Origin: Flavobacterium sp. N3904
GTDB taxonomy: Bacteria > Bacteroidota > Bacteroidia > Flavobacteriales > Flavobacteriaceae
Assembly: GCF_025947305.1 (NCBI RefSeq)
Contig: NZ_CP110009.1
Location: forward strand, 3,141,501-3,205,500
Direction: 5' to 3'
DNA length: 64,000 bases
The notes below the pieces were generated by a model. It searched no databases. It was given only the letters and a program-made list of their open reading frames with translations, and had not been told where the DNA came from. Shown piece after piece: positions 8,294-16,867 of this stretch (position 1 is the first letter of the stretch; each line of letters starts with the position of its first letter). Position numbers and translations under genes: made by a program.

Positions 8294-9127
8294 ATGAATA
8301 ATTTAAACGACTTACATAAAATATCAGGCTCTTTTTCTAATACTGAAAAAATGCCTGTTTTATTCTTGGGACACGGAAGCCCAATGAATGCCATTGAAGA
8401 GAATCAGTTTGTGACTGGTTTTAGAAATTTGGCTAAAACGTTGCCCAAACCCAATGCTATTTTGTGTATTTCGGCGCATTGGTTTACTAACGGAACCAAA
8501 GTTACAGCAATGGAAATGCCAAGAACCATCCATGATTTTGGAGGATTTCCGCAGGAATTATTCGAGGTGCAATATTCCGCCAAAGGGAGTCCGGAATTAG
8601 CAACAGTTACTCAAGAATTATTGTTTCCTACTGAAGTTGAATTAGACCAACATTGGGGACTAGACCATGGAGCTTGGAGTGTAATTAAACATTTATATCC
8701 TGATGCCGATATTCCTGTAATTCAGATGAGTATCGATTACACAAAATCAGGACAATATCATTTTGAATTGGCGCAAAAATTAAGTGCGTTGCGAACCAAA
8801 GGAATCCTGATCGTAGGCAGTGGAAATATCATTCATAATTTAAGAATGGTTGATTTTAGAAACATCAATACGGATAATTACGGTTACGATTGGGCAGTTG
8901 AAGCTAGATCTGATATCAATGACTATTTGCTCGATGGCAATTTTCAACCGCTTATTGATTTCGAAAAACAAAGCAAAGCTTTCCAATTGTCGATTCCCAC
9001 ACCAGAACATTATTTACCTTTAATTTATACGTTGGGATTAAAAAGAAAATCAGAGGAATTGAGTTTGTTTAATGACAAATTGGTAGCTGGCTCATTAAGT
9101 ATGACTTCGGTGAAAATTTCAAATTAG
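8294..9127 (+). CDS. ygiD: LigB-type extradiol ring-cleavage dioxygenase (YgiD family, 4,5-DOPA dioxygenase)
   Basis: The 277-residue protein carries the metal-binding histidines of the class III extradiol dioxygenase/YgiD family in the contexts LGHGSPMNAIE, ISAHWFT, LDHGAWSV and SGNIIHNLR. The Escherichia coli homologue opens the DOPA ring; the natural substrate here is unknown. The length agrees with the family. It lies 12 bases after the VOC gene. Cytoplasmic, with no signal peptide. Confidence 0.88.
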   Translation: MNNLNDLHKISGSFSNTEKMPVLFLGHGSPMNAIEENQFVTGFRNLAKTLPKPNAILCISAHWFTNGTKVTAMEMPRTIHDFGGFPQELFEVQYSAKGSPELATVTQELLFPTEVELDQHWGLDHGAWSVIKHLYPDADIPVIQMSIDYTKSGQYHFELAQKLSALRTKGILIVGSGNIIHNLRMVDFRNINTDNYGYDWAVEARSDINDYLLDGNFQPLIDFEKQSKAFQLSIPTPEHYLPLIYTLGLKRKSEELSLFNDKLVAGSLSMTSVKISN

Positions 9128-9145
9128 TTTTAGATTATAAAAACA

Positions 9146-9153
9146 TATATTTG
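9146..9153 (+). promoter_or_regulatory. -7 promoter element of kdsB
   Basis: TATATTTG matches the Bacteroidota TAnnTTTG consensus exactly and lies 33 bases upstream of the kdsB ATG. No clear TTG -33 element is seen. Confidence 0.55.
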
Positions 9154-9186
9154 AAAATCTAAATTAAAAACAGAAGAATAAATAAA

Positions 9187-9912
9187 ATGAAAATAATAGC
9201 AGTTATTCCAGCCCGTTACGCATCTACACGATTTCCAGCAAAATTGATGCAGGATTTAGGTGGTAAAACGGTAATTCTTAGAACCTATGAAGCAGCAATA
9301 AACACCCAATTGTTTGATGATGTTTTTGTGGTAACCGATTCAGATTTGATTTTTGATGAAATTGTTTCCAACGGAGGAAAGGCCATTCGAAGCATCAAAG
9401 AACACGAATCTGGGAGTGATCGAATTGCAGAAGCTGTTGAGAATTTGGATGTAGATATTGTCGTAAATGTACAAGGGGACGAACCATTTATAGACAAAGC
9501 TCCCTTAGCAAAAGTGATTGAAGTTTTTAGAAATGATGAATCAAAACAAGTAGATTTGGCTTCTTTAATGCGTGAAATAAAAGATGAAAACGAAATTAAC
9601 AATCCAAATAATGTAAAAGTAGTAGTCGATCAAAACGGATTTGCTTTGTATTTTTCACGTTCGGTTATTCCTTATCCAAGAGAAATTAATGTAGGCGTTC
9701 GTTATATGCAACACATTGGTATTTATGCTTTTAGAAAACAAGCTTTATTGGATTTTTATAGCTTACCGATGAAATCATTGGAAGCATCCGAAAAACTGGA
9801 GCAATTGCGCTATCTCGAATTCGGAAAACGAATCAAGATGGTTGAAACCACTCATGTCGGAATTGGAATTGACACTCCTGAAGATTTAGAAAAAGCGAGA
9901 AAAATGATTTAA
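9187..9912 (+). CDS. kdsB: 3-deoxy-manno-octulosonate cytidylyltransferase
   Basis: The 241-residue protein shows KdsB motifs: [14 protein letters not shown] at the N-terminus (CTP binding), [10 protein letters not shown] around residue 95, and [15 protein letters not shown]. It activates Kdo as CMP-Kdo for the lipopolysaccharide inner core, in the cytoplasm. Its length is typical. It has its own -7 element and converges on an ion-channel gene, with only 1 base between the two stop codons. Confidence 0.95.
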   Translation: MKIIAVIPARYASTRFPAKLMQDLGGKTVILRTYEAAINTQLFDDVFVVTDSDLIFDEIVSNGGKAIRSIKEHESGSDRIAEAVENLDVDIVVNVQGDEPFIDKAPLAKVIEVFRNDESKQVDLASLMREIKDENEINNPNNVKVVVDQNGFALYFSRSVIPYPREINVGVRYMQHIGIYAFRKQALLDFYSLPMKSLEASEKLEQLRYLEFGKRIKMVETTHVGIGIDTPEDLEKARKMI

Positions 9913-9913
9913 A

Positions 9914-10624
9914 TCAATCTTGATTTTCATGGTCAAAATATCCTTTTGCTTTGATTTTGGAAGAAAAGAAATTAAGAAAAAGAACAACAAAAAACAGAAA
10001 GAGTAAAGCTTGTGTAGTCACCAGAAATTTTCCAACAGTTGTGACTGGATGATAATCACCATATCCGATTGATGAAGAGGTAATAATGCTAAAATAGATG
10101 GCATCAAACCAATGATGAAAAGGTTTATTCAAATAATTTCCACAAGAATACAAAACAGCAAATGCAAATGAAATCTCTAAGTAATTGAAGAATAGTAAAA
10201 GCATAGACCGTTTATAAGAGCGAGGTCTGGAAAACATATCGGAAGCAAAAATGAGTGTTGGAATATAAAAAACGGTTTCCAAAAAAACGTAAATTAAGAT
10301 ACCAATCACCCAATGATAGACTTGCCAATGGTTGAACAATATTAAAAGAGGAAAACAAACTTTGAGTAAAACATAAAAATCGACAGCCAAATCTTCATAT
10401 TCAACCCCTTTTTTATTGGCTAAATATTTAATGTAAATTCCAGGAAAAAGGAGTTGTGAAGAAGAAAGGAATAATCGAACAATTTTTTCCAATCCATTAT
10501 CATCTTCATGATCATTATTCCAAATTGCTTTAATGTTTTGAAATCGTTTTTCTAGAGGATTAAATTTAGATTTTGGTCCTCTAGTTGCTTTCCCCAACAA
10601 TAATTTTTTGAGAATATTTTTCAT
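9914..10624 (-). CDS. Two-pore-loop-type potassium/ion channel protein
   Basis: The protein (236 residues from the chosen ATG) has several hydrophobic segments. A pore loop with selectivity-filter sequence SIGYGDYHP is followed by a last transmembrane helix (FLVTTQALLFLFFVVLFLNF). This is the Ion_trans_2 potassium-channel architecture in the inner membrane. The N-terminus is basic and soluble. An upstream TTG at 10711 would add 29 residues. I prefer ATG 10624, because a near-consensus -7 element (TACCTTTC) lies about 25 bases before it, inside that longer frame. It converges on kdsB. Confidence 0.82.
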   Translation of the reverse strand: MKNILKKLLLGKATRGPKSKFNPLEKRFQNIKAIWNNDHEDDNGLEKIVRLFLSSSQLLFPGIYIKYLANKKGVEYEDLAVDFYVLLKVCFPLLILFNHWQVYHWVIGILIYVFLETVFYIPTLIFASDMFSRPRSYKRSMLLLFFNYLEISFAFAVLYSCGNYLNKPFHHWFDAIYFSIITSSSIGYGDYHPVTTVGKFLVTTQALLFLFFVVLFLNFFSSKIKAKGYFDHENQD

Positions 10625-10750
10625 CAGATTTGTAATTGAATACTTTAGAAAGGTACGAAAAATTAAAATATTTTTCCCCCGATTAAGGGTGAAAAATGCA
10701 GTCATTAACAACTATTGTTTAATATAAAAAAACAGTATATTCTAAAAACA

Positions 10751-10784
10751 AAAAATGCTCAATCATAAGTGATTGAGCATTTTT
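10751..10784 (-). terminator. Terminator of the GH3 gene
   Basis: A perfect 15-bp stem (AAAAATGCTCAATCA with its complement) closes a TAAG tetraloop about 25 bases after the GH3 stop. It gives a T-run in either direction. Confidence 0.85.
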
Positions 10785-10808
10785 TGTTAAACCTATTTTG
10801 TAACTCAT

Positions 10809-12677
10809 TTAATAATGCAATCCAAACCCAAAAGGGTATAAAGGATTTTTGGAGTCATAAGGAACATCTTCTTTTTGATTTTTTACCGCTTCCATAGACG
10901 AAGGTAATTCAAAAGGTAATTTGCCCTCAGGCTTGGCAATACCAAAAACAACATCCATAAGCGCTGCGTCACTGGCACCATAATTGGCAAAAACAGCTTT
11001 GGCGGCACCATTTATTTCTGGAAATACACCAGGACGATCCAAATAAATATCTACAATTGTCGGAACCGCTTTGCAAAGTGTTAAAATATCTTCCAAATCA
11101 TTTCCTTTGAAATCTAGGTCGCCATGATGAAATCCTTTTGCAAACGGATTATCAGTGTTTAGTGGAATCCAAGGCGTATTCAAACGAATAATAGCAATAT
11201 CAGCCTGCTCTGGCAAATCAACAATAATTCCGTACTGGGAAGCAATTTTTGGGTTAATATTTTTTACATAAATTTTTAATTTACTAGAAACTGCCAAGGG
11301 TAATTTTATATCATTTTTTAACAATGTCATGGAACGGCGTTGAGTATCTTCTCCTAATTTTTTAAAATCGGCACGGCCTACAATTTTGGTTGCATTTTCT
11401 ACATCAATATAAGGATTATCAAACAAGCCCAAAATGAATTTTTGACGCAATAATCTTCGAACGGATTGATCAATTCTGGATTCTTTTATTTTTCCTTCTT
11501 TGACTAATTGTATTACATATTGTGGGCAATTTTCACCACCAAATTGATCGCAACCTGCATCAATTATTTTTTTAACTCGTTCAATTTCGCTTAAATTTTC
11601 AACTCCCCAAGCTCTTGCTGGCCAAATGATAGCTCCCATGTGAGTATCGGAAACTAAACCCCAATCGGTACAAACAACCCCGTCAAATTTATATTTTTCA
11701 CGAAGCAATTTGGTTATAATGTCTTTATTATACGAGAAACCAACATTCTCAGATGTTTGATCGATAGGCACTCCATAATAAGGCATAATACAAGCAGTTT
11801 TTGCTTTGAATGCTGCTTCAAACGGGATTAAATGATAATTGAAATTTTTCCCAGGATAGACTTGCCCTTTTTGATATTGAAAATGGGGATCCAATCCTTC
11901 CTTTTGAGGGCCACCACCAGAGAAATGTTTAGTCATACAGGCCACACTTGTATTGCCCAATGTAGCACCTTGAAACCCTAAAATATAAGCTTGTATCATT
12001 CTTGCAGATAGATTGGCATCTTCTCCAAAAGTGCCACTTACACGAGGCCAGCGAGGTTCTGTTGCCAAATCTGCCATAGGATGCAATGCTTCTCGAATTC
12101 CAACCGCCAAATATTCTTGGCGGGCAATATCCCCAAATTTTTGAGTCAAAACTGCATCATTTATGGCTGCAAAGCCCAATTGTTCTGGCCATTGCGAAAA
12201 CCCATTGGCTTCCATTGCAAATACATTATTGCTGAAATAATGACGCGGATCAGACGCAATGGTTACAGGAATTCCGAGTCTGGATTCTTCAGCAACTTTT
12301 TGAATCGCATTGTAGCCCATAGCGAGTTCTTTTACACCAGGGGCTTGCCAATAATTAAAATGATTCATTTTTTTATCTTCGATCAACTCCCGTGCCGAAG
12401 GAATTCTTGCTGCCATTCCCGTTGCACCATCTTGTTTGTCGATACTTCCATCAGTATTTATGAGTGTTCCATTGATGAACATCATTCCTGCTTTTTCATC
12501 GATATTCATTAAGGAAATGAGATTGTCGATTCGCTTTTCTATTGGAAGATTTATATTTTCATAAGGATCCATTTTGCCATTTTTATTCAGATCTCGATAT
12601 TTTGGAGGATCAATAAATGAAAGTGAAGCAATAACATAAATGGTTAAGATAAATAGTGGTTTGAATTTATTTCTCAT
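10809..12677 (-). CDS. Secreted glycoside hydrolase family 3 protein with an N-terminal EF-hand-like loop
   Basis: The 622-residue protein has a hydrophobic signal segment at residues 8-21. A loop at 29-40 (DLNKNGKMDPYE) matches the Ca-binding EF-hand pattern D-x-N-x-N-G-x-x-D-x-x-E. A GH3 N-terminal barrel follows with KHFSGGGPQKEG and the nucleophile region FDGVVCTDWG, then a C-terminal GH3 domain ending PLYPFGFGLHY. The family removes beta-linked glucose or xylose from oligosaccharides; the substrate is not decidable here. It is probably periplasmic or surface located. It is a single gene ending in a strong terminator. Confidence 0.9.
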   Translation of the reverse strand: MRNKFKPLFILTIYVIASLSFIDPPKYRDLNKNGKMDPYENINLPIEKRIDNLISLMNIDEKAGMMFINGTLINTDGSIDKQDGATGMAARIPSARELIEDKKMNHFNYWQAPGVKELAMGYNAIQKVAEESRLGIPVTIASDPRHYFSNNVFAMEANGFSQWPEQLGFAAINDAVLTQKFGDIARQEYLAVGIREALHPMADLATEPRWPRVSGTFGEDANLSARMIQAYILGFQGATLGNTSVACMTKHFSGGGPQKEGLDPHFQYQKGQVYPGKNFNYHLIPFEAAFKAKTACIMPYYGVPIDQTSENVGFSYNKDIITKLLREKYKFDGVVCTDWGLVSDTHMGAIIWPARAWGVENLSEIERVKKIIDAGCDQFGGENCPQYVIQLVKEGKIKESRIDQSVRRLLRQKFILGLFDNPYIDVENATKIVGRADFKKLGEDTQRRSMTLLKNDIKLPLAVSSKLKIYVKNINPKIASQYGIIVDLPEQADIAIIRLNTPWIPLNTDNPFAKGFHHGDLDFKGNDLEDILTLCKAVPTIVDIYLDRPGVFPEINGAAKAVFANYGASDAALMDVVFGIAKPEGKLPFELPSSMEAVKNQKEDVPYDSKNPLYPFGFGLHY

Positions 12678-12851
12678 TTGGAATATGAATTAAAAAATTA
12701 TTACAATGTGTTATTTTGACACAATGTACAAACAATTATTTAATTATAAATAAAAATTAAATATAAAACTTTGAATAATAGAAAATTATGAGATTTAAAT
12801 TACTAATAGTACATCTTTTAAACAATTTTGATTCTATTAATAAAATGCTTT

Positions 12852-13517
12852 CTAGACTAATTTTTCAATTATTATTAATTCATTATGTTCTTCAATCCTC
12901 GGAATAGAATGAATTTTAAAGTTAAAATCATTAAAATTTTTAATATAGTTTTGATTTCTAAAATTATGACCTGCTGTCAAACACATTGTATTAAAAAGCA
13001 CGATACCTTTGCTCTTTAATAAATAGCAAATGCGATTAACAAAATATTTTTCAAACAAAAAATTTGGCATCGTCGTATCCTGAAAAATATCAATAATTAT
13101 CAAATCATATTTATCTTTTGTTTTTAAAACAAATTCAAATGCATCATCAATAATAATTTCTAGATTTTCAATTTCATTAAGTTTAAAGTAAGTATTAGCA
13201 ATAGCAATAATATCAGGGTCAATTTCGACTCCAGTAATTTTTGATTTAAAATTTATTTCGTCTACCAAAGTTTTGATTACACTACCACCCGCAACACCCA
13301 GAACAAGAATGTGTTCCATTTTGGCAATTTTTTGAAATCCAATATGATTTAATCCCTTTCTTAAAATGCGCTGCAAACTTCCATAAGAATAGTTAGTGTT
13401 TTGGGAGTCTAAAACTAGTTCTCCATTTGCCCAAGTAATCTCAATAGTTTTGCTTAATGCAGAATTTACTTTGTGTATTTTTATAGGAATAAGATAACTT
13501 AATAGTTTTTTTAACAT
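12852..13517 (-). CDS. Spermidine-synthase-like SAM-dependent methyltransferase-fold protein
   Basis: The 221-residue protein has the SpeE-like Rossmann core: ILVLGVAGGSV (SAM loop), ITGVEIDPDIIAIA, and YDLIIIDIFQD. The classical SpeE loop with its GGGDGG is altered to GVAGG, and the short N-terminus lacks the usual SpeE beta-barrel domain. It may therefore not be a true aminopropyltransferase. Such proteins are common in Bacteroidota with unknown substrate. An exact -7 element TATTTTTG lies upstream in the 62-base divergent region shared with the acyltransferase gene. Confidence 0.75.
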   Translation of the reverse strand: MLKKLLSYLIPIKIHKVNSALSKTIEITWANGELVLDSQNTNYSYGSLQRILRKGLNHIGFQKIAKMEHILVLGVAGGSVIKTLVDEINFKSKITGVEIDPDIIAIANTYFKLNEIENLEIIIDDAFEFVLKTKDKYDLIIIDIFQDTTMPNFLFEKYFVNRICYLLKSKGIVLFNTMCLTAGHNFRNQNYIKNFNDFNFKIHSIPRIEEHNELIIIEKLV

Positions 13518-13579
13518 TAATTAGAGTTTTTATCAAAAATAAGATTTAAATTATTTATTTTGTATAAAAAATCAAACTT

Positions 13580-14134
13580 ATGAAGAAACAAATTTACCAA
13601 TGGATATTTTTCAAAATAATGGGTTGGAAAATGGTTGGAAATTTTGATAATACTATCAAAAAATGTGTTTTTATTGTTATGCCTCACACTAGTTGGCATG
13701 ATTTTTTTATTGGGCTTTTTACGCGAGGAGTAATGAACGAAGAAGTCAATTGGGTTGGAAAAAAGGAATTATTTCGTTTTCCTTTTGGATTTTATTTCAG
13801 ATACATGGGAGGAGCACCTTTGGATCGTTCAGGTGGTTTAAATAAAGTAGAAACAATTGCTTCACTTTTTTCAAAAAGAGAAGTATTTAGACTTGCATTG
13901 GCACCAGAAGGAACCAGAAAAAAAGTAAAAGAGCTCAGAACTGGATTTTATTATATTGCATTAACTGCCAATGTCCCCATAATTGCAGTTGCACTTGATT
14001 TTAGTAAAAAAATTGTCAGTTTAGGGCAACCTTTACAACCTTCAGGTGATATAGCTTCAGATTTAGCGATACTAAAAAAGCACTATATAGGTGTAGAAGG
14101 TAAATTTCCTGAACAAGGTTTTCAAATTAAATAA
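13580..14134 (+). CDS. PlsC-like 1-acyl-sn-glycerol-3-phosphate acyltransferase family protein
   Basis: The 184-residue protein contains the acyltransferase H-x4-D motif at His36-Asp41 (HTSWHD), the substrate-binding GGAPLDRSGG and the PEGTRKK block. These are the PlsC-family motifs I, II and III. The family transfers acyl groups to lysophosphatidate or related lipids at the inner membrane. The protein is shorter than canonical PlsC (about 240), as in a distinct Bacteroidota subfamily. It is divergent from the SpeE-like gene, 62 bases apart. Confidence 0.85.
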   Translation: MKKQIYQWIFFKIMGWKMVGNFDNTIKKCVFIVMPHTSWHDFFIGLFTRGVMNEEVNWVGKKELFRFPFGFYFRYMGGAPLDRSGGLNKVETIASLFSKREVFRLALAPEGTRKKVKELRTGFYYIALTANVPIIAVALDFSKKIVSLGQPLQPSGDIASDLAILKKHYIGVEGKFPEQGFQIK

Positions 14135-14295
14135 CCTTAATATTTTGCACCCTGAGAATGGGATAAAATATTTTTTTTGAATAAAGGTATAAAATATCGC
14201 ATTCTCGTTTAAAGTGTATGACTTGTATCGGACTATCATTTCTTTAAATTATCGGTTAACCCAAATTTAGTTTTTCGATTAATTTTTTTTATAAA

Positions 14296-14751
14296 TTAAT
14301 TAGGCAAATACACTTTAAAAGTTCCATTTTTATAAAAAAAAACAATTTTATCCAAATCTTCAGAAGCGGCTTCATTTTTTAAAATTATATTTTTAGCTCT
14401 TTCGGTTTTAAATGAATTTTCTTCAGTTTCTTTTATTTCAGAAAATAAATTGATTGTTGAATTATCTTGTTCTGGTAGAGTAGTGGTATTTTCTTTTAAT
14501 TTTTCAAAAGTGCTTTGTTGATTCATTTTAGGAAAAACACCTTTACCATTGAGTATCCAATACAAATCTACATCGGGAAAAATATCAATTATTTTTAAAA
14601 TAAAATCCAGGCTTGGTTTGTTTCTTCCAGAAAGTAAGTGTGACAAACTAGAGCGTTGTACTCCAATTTTATCAGCAAAAGAAGAGGCATTCAGACTGTA
14701 ATAATCAAGTATAATTTCCAATCGTTTTATAAAATCATCTGTGTTTACCAT
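14296..14751 (-). CDS. XRE-family helix-turn-helix transcriptional regulator
   Basis: Residues 8-65 form an HTH_3/Cro-like domain: NASSFADKIGVQRSSLSHLLSGRNKPSLDFILKI carries the paired helices (cited in part; residues 20-53). The C-terminal half is polar, without known domain, and ends in a short beta-like tail. The promoter is excellent: TTG, 20 bases, then TACATTTG (14782-14789, minus strand). The sequence around that -7 element, ATTACATTTGTGAA, resembles the two palindromes in front of the divergent peptidase gene, which suggests autoregulation and control of that gene. Confidence 0.85.
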   Translation of the reverse strand: MVNTDDFIKRLEIILDYYSLNASSFADKIGVQRSSLSHLLSGRNKPSLDFILKIIDIFPDVDLYWILNGKGVFPKMNQQSTFEKLKENTTTLPEQDNSTINLFSEIKETEENSFKTERAKNIILKNEAASEDLDKIVFFYKNGTFKVYLPN

Positions 14752-14781
14752 TGTGAATTTTAATTAAAAATCATTAATTCA

Positions 14782-14812
14782 CAAATGTAATCAAAAGACA
14801 GTTCGTAAGCAA
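14782..14812 (-). promoter_or_regulatory. Promoter of the XRE regulator gene
   Basis: On the minus strand, TTG (14812-14810) is followed after 20 bases by TACATTTG (14789-14782), an exact Bacteroidota promoter. The -7 region (ATTACATTTGTGAA) agrees at 12 of 14 positions with the palindrome at 15010-15023, so it may carry an operator. Confidence 0.65.
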
Positions 14813-15009
14813 GTTTACAATGTTAAAATTAAAAATACAGTGTACAATACCGAATCTAAGGCATTAGATAAGAATCTCTAAATAACTGAAAATGATATAA
14901 TTAATATTTGTTGTTTGAGGAGATACATTTGTTAACATTACTACCAAGTCAGGAACGTATTATTTAATCAAACCTGTTTACAAGTATAAATTATTTCGAT
15001 TTTTTTAAA

Positions 15010-15047
15010 TTTACATTTGTAAATATAAAGATGTTTACTTTTGTAAA
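15010..15047 (+). promoter_or_regulatory. Tandem TTTAC-N4-GTAAA palindromes over -7 elements before the M14 peptidase gene
   Basis: Two palindromes, TTTACATTTGTAAA (15010-15023) and TTTACTTTTGTAAA (15034-15047), sit 24 bases apart and 14 bases before the ATG at 15062. Each contains an exact TAnnTTTG promoter element (TACATTTG, TACTTTTG). A bound repressor would block both. The rest of the 310-base gap between the XRE gene and the peptidase (14752-15061) has further half sites (GTTTACAA at 14813 and 14976 regions) but no gene. Confidence 0.5.
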
Positions 15048-15061
15048 TCAATTATTATAAC

Positions 15062-16216
15062 ATGGATTTAGAACAATTATTTATTCAAAATAAAGAAAAA
15101 ACAATTCAAGGTCGTTACATAACTTTGGATTCGATTGAACCAATACTCAATAGGTTCGATATTAAAAATGATGTCAAAATAATAGGTAATTCGGTTTTAG
15201 GAAAACCAATTTATAGTTATGTAAAAGGTTCCGGAAAAACAAAAATATTTCTATGGTCACAAATGCATGGAAACGAAAGTACAACTACCAAAGCGCTTTT
15301 TGATTTTATCAATCTACTAAACAACGGCTCGGATTTGGCAAATCAACTTTTAACTTCATTTACTTTTTATTGCATCCCAATGCTTAATCCTGATGGAGCT
15401 AAATTATATACTCGTGCCAATGCAAATAATATAGATTTAAATCGGGATTCGCAAAACCTTACACAACCTGAAAGTAAAATTCTTAGGGCTGTTTTTGATG
15501 AGTTCAAACCAAATTATTGCTTTAATCTTCATGATCAACGCACTATTTTTGGTGTCGCTGATACTGGAAAACCAGCAACTGTCTCTTTTTTGGCGCCATC
15601 TTATAATGAAGAAAGAGAAGTCAATGAATCCCGATTAAAAGCTATTAATTTAATTGCAAGTATTAATGAAGTTTTGCAAAAATACATTCCTGGCCAGATT
15701 GGGCGATTTGATGATTCCTTCAATATTAATTGTATAGGAGATACATTTCAGTTTTTGGGAGTGCCAACAATTTTATTTGAAGCAGGTCATTTTCCGAATG
15801 ATTATGAGCGAGAAGAAACAAGAAAATTCGTCTTTATGGCTCTGGTTTCGGGTTTTATTATTCTTAGCGAAAACGATATAGTTAGCAATATAAATGATAA
15901 ATATTTAAACATTCCTCAGAATAATGTCGTTTTTTTTGATTTTATGTATAAAAATGTCAAAATAAATTATGATGGTATCGAAATAATCACGAATTTTGTT
16001 GCTCAATATAAAGAAGAGTTAATTGAAAATAAAATAAATTTTAATGCTTACATAGTTGAAGTAGGTGATTTAGAAGGTTATTATGGTCATTTTGAGTACG
16101 ATGCAAAAGAGGCACTATACAAAGATGATTTAAAGAATATCCCAATTGAAAATCAAAAAGCCAATTTCAATTTTGATGAAAAAATATTTTTTGTTAATGG
16201 AGCATTAATAAAATAA
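15062..16216 (+). CDS. M14 family zinc carboxypeptidase-like protein
   Basis: The 384-residue protein has M14 metallocarboxypeptidase zinc ligands in MHGNESTTT (His, Glu) and FNLHDQR (His). The substrate region NPDGAKLYTRANANNIDLNRD-like segment lies at residues ~105-125, and ILFEAGHF holds the likely catalytic Glu. No signal peptide is seen, so it is probably cytoplasmic and may act on peptides or peptidoglycan fragments. A C-terminal region of about 110 residues beyond the catalytic domain is unassigned. The promoter carries tandem operator-like palindromes next to the XRE regulator. Confidence 0.85.
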   Translation: MDLEQLFIQNKEKTIQGRYITLDSIEPILNRFDIKNDVKIIGNSVLGKPIYSYVKGSGKTKIFLWSQMHGNESTTTKALFDFINLLNNGSDLANQLLTSFTFYCIPMLNPDGAKLYTRANANNIDLNRDSQNLTQPESKILRAVFDEFKPNYCFNLHDQRTIFGVADTGKPATVSFLAPSYNEEREVNESRLKAINLIASINEVLQKYIPGQIGRFDDSFNINCIGDTFQFLGVPTILFEAGHFPNDYEREETRKFVFMALVSGFIILSENDIVSNINDKYLNIPQNNVVFFDFMYKNVKINYDGIEIITNFVAQYKEELIENKINFNAYIVEVGDLEGYYGHFEYDAKEALYKDDLKNIPIENQKANFNFDEKIFFVNGALIK

Positions 16217-16292
16217 ATTTTATGTCGTTAATTTAATTTTTATTTATAATTTTAACTTTTTTAGTATCAAATAACCATATAATAAAAGAATT

Positions 16293-16772
16293 ATGAGTAA
16301 GTTTCGTTTAGATGAAGTAGATCACCAGATTTTAGATATGTTGATAGACAACACAAGAGTACCGTTTACTGACATTGCTAAAAAATTATTGATTTCAGCT
16401 GGAACGGTTCATGTTAGAGTAAAAAAAATGGAAGATGCCGGAATCATTATGGGGTCGTCTTTAGTCCTTGATTATGATAAATTGGGATATTCATTTATAG
16501 CTTATGTTGGTGTATTTCTAAATAATACTTCTCAGACAAAATTTGTTTTGGAGCGTATTAATGAAATTCCTTATGTAACTGTAGCTTCTGTAACAACTGG
16601 AAAGTTTAATATTTTCTGTAAAATTAGAGCAAAAGATACTAAACATGCAAAAGATGTAATATTCATGATTGATGACATTGAAGGTGTTTATAGAACCGAA
16701 ACAATGATTTCATTAGAAGAAAGTATCAACGATAAGAAGCGTTTGATGCATACTATCTTTAAAGAAATGTAA
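16293..16772 (+). CDS. Lrp/AsnC family transcriptional regulator
   Basis: The 159-residue protein has an N-terminal winged HTH (LDEVDHQILDMLIDN..., residues 5-60) and a C-terminal RAM ligand-binding/dimerisation domain with VTTGKFNIFCKIR and FMIDDIEGVYRTETM. The family senses amino acids or related metabolites and forms octamers on DNA. Its length fits the family. It stands 76 bases after the peptidase gene and ends in a terminator, so it is a separate or terminal unit before ppc. Confidence 0.92.
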   Translation: MSKFRLDEVDHQILDMLIDNTRVPFTDIAKKLLISAGTVHVRVKKMEDAGIIMGSSLVLDYDKLGYSFIAYVGVFLNNTSQTKFVLERINEIPYVTVASVTTGKFNIFCKIRAKDTKHAKDVIFMIDDIEGVYRTETMISLEESINDKKRLMHTIFKEM

Positions 16773-16801
16773 GAAATTCTTGAAAGCTATATTTAAAATA
16801 T

Positions 16802-16830
16802 AACCTCAAGAGAATTCTTGAGGTTTTTTT
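16802..16830 (+). terminator. Terminator of the Lrp-family gene
   Basis: A 10-bp perfect stem (AACCTCAAGA with TCTTGAGGTT) with a 4-base loop is followed by seven T, 30 bases after the stop codon. Confidence 0.9.
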
Positions 16831-16867
16831 ATGCTAGAACAACCAACAACCAAACTAATACAATTTT

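Noticed and set aside
14153..14215. Imperfect GAGAATG/CATTCTC hairpin between the acyltransferase and XRE genes
   Set aside because: The stem has a mismatch and a long loop, and no T-run follows, so neither a terminator nor an RNA gene is supported.
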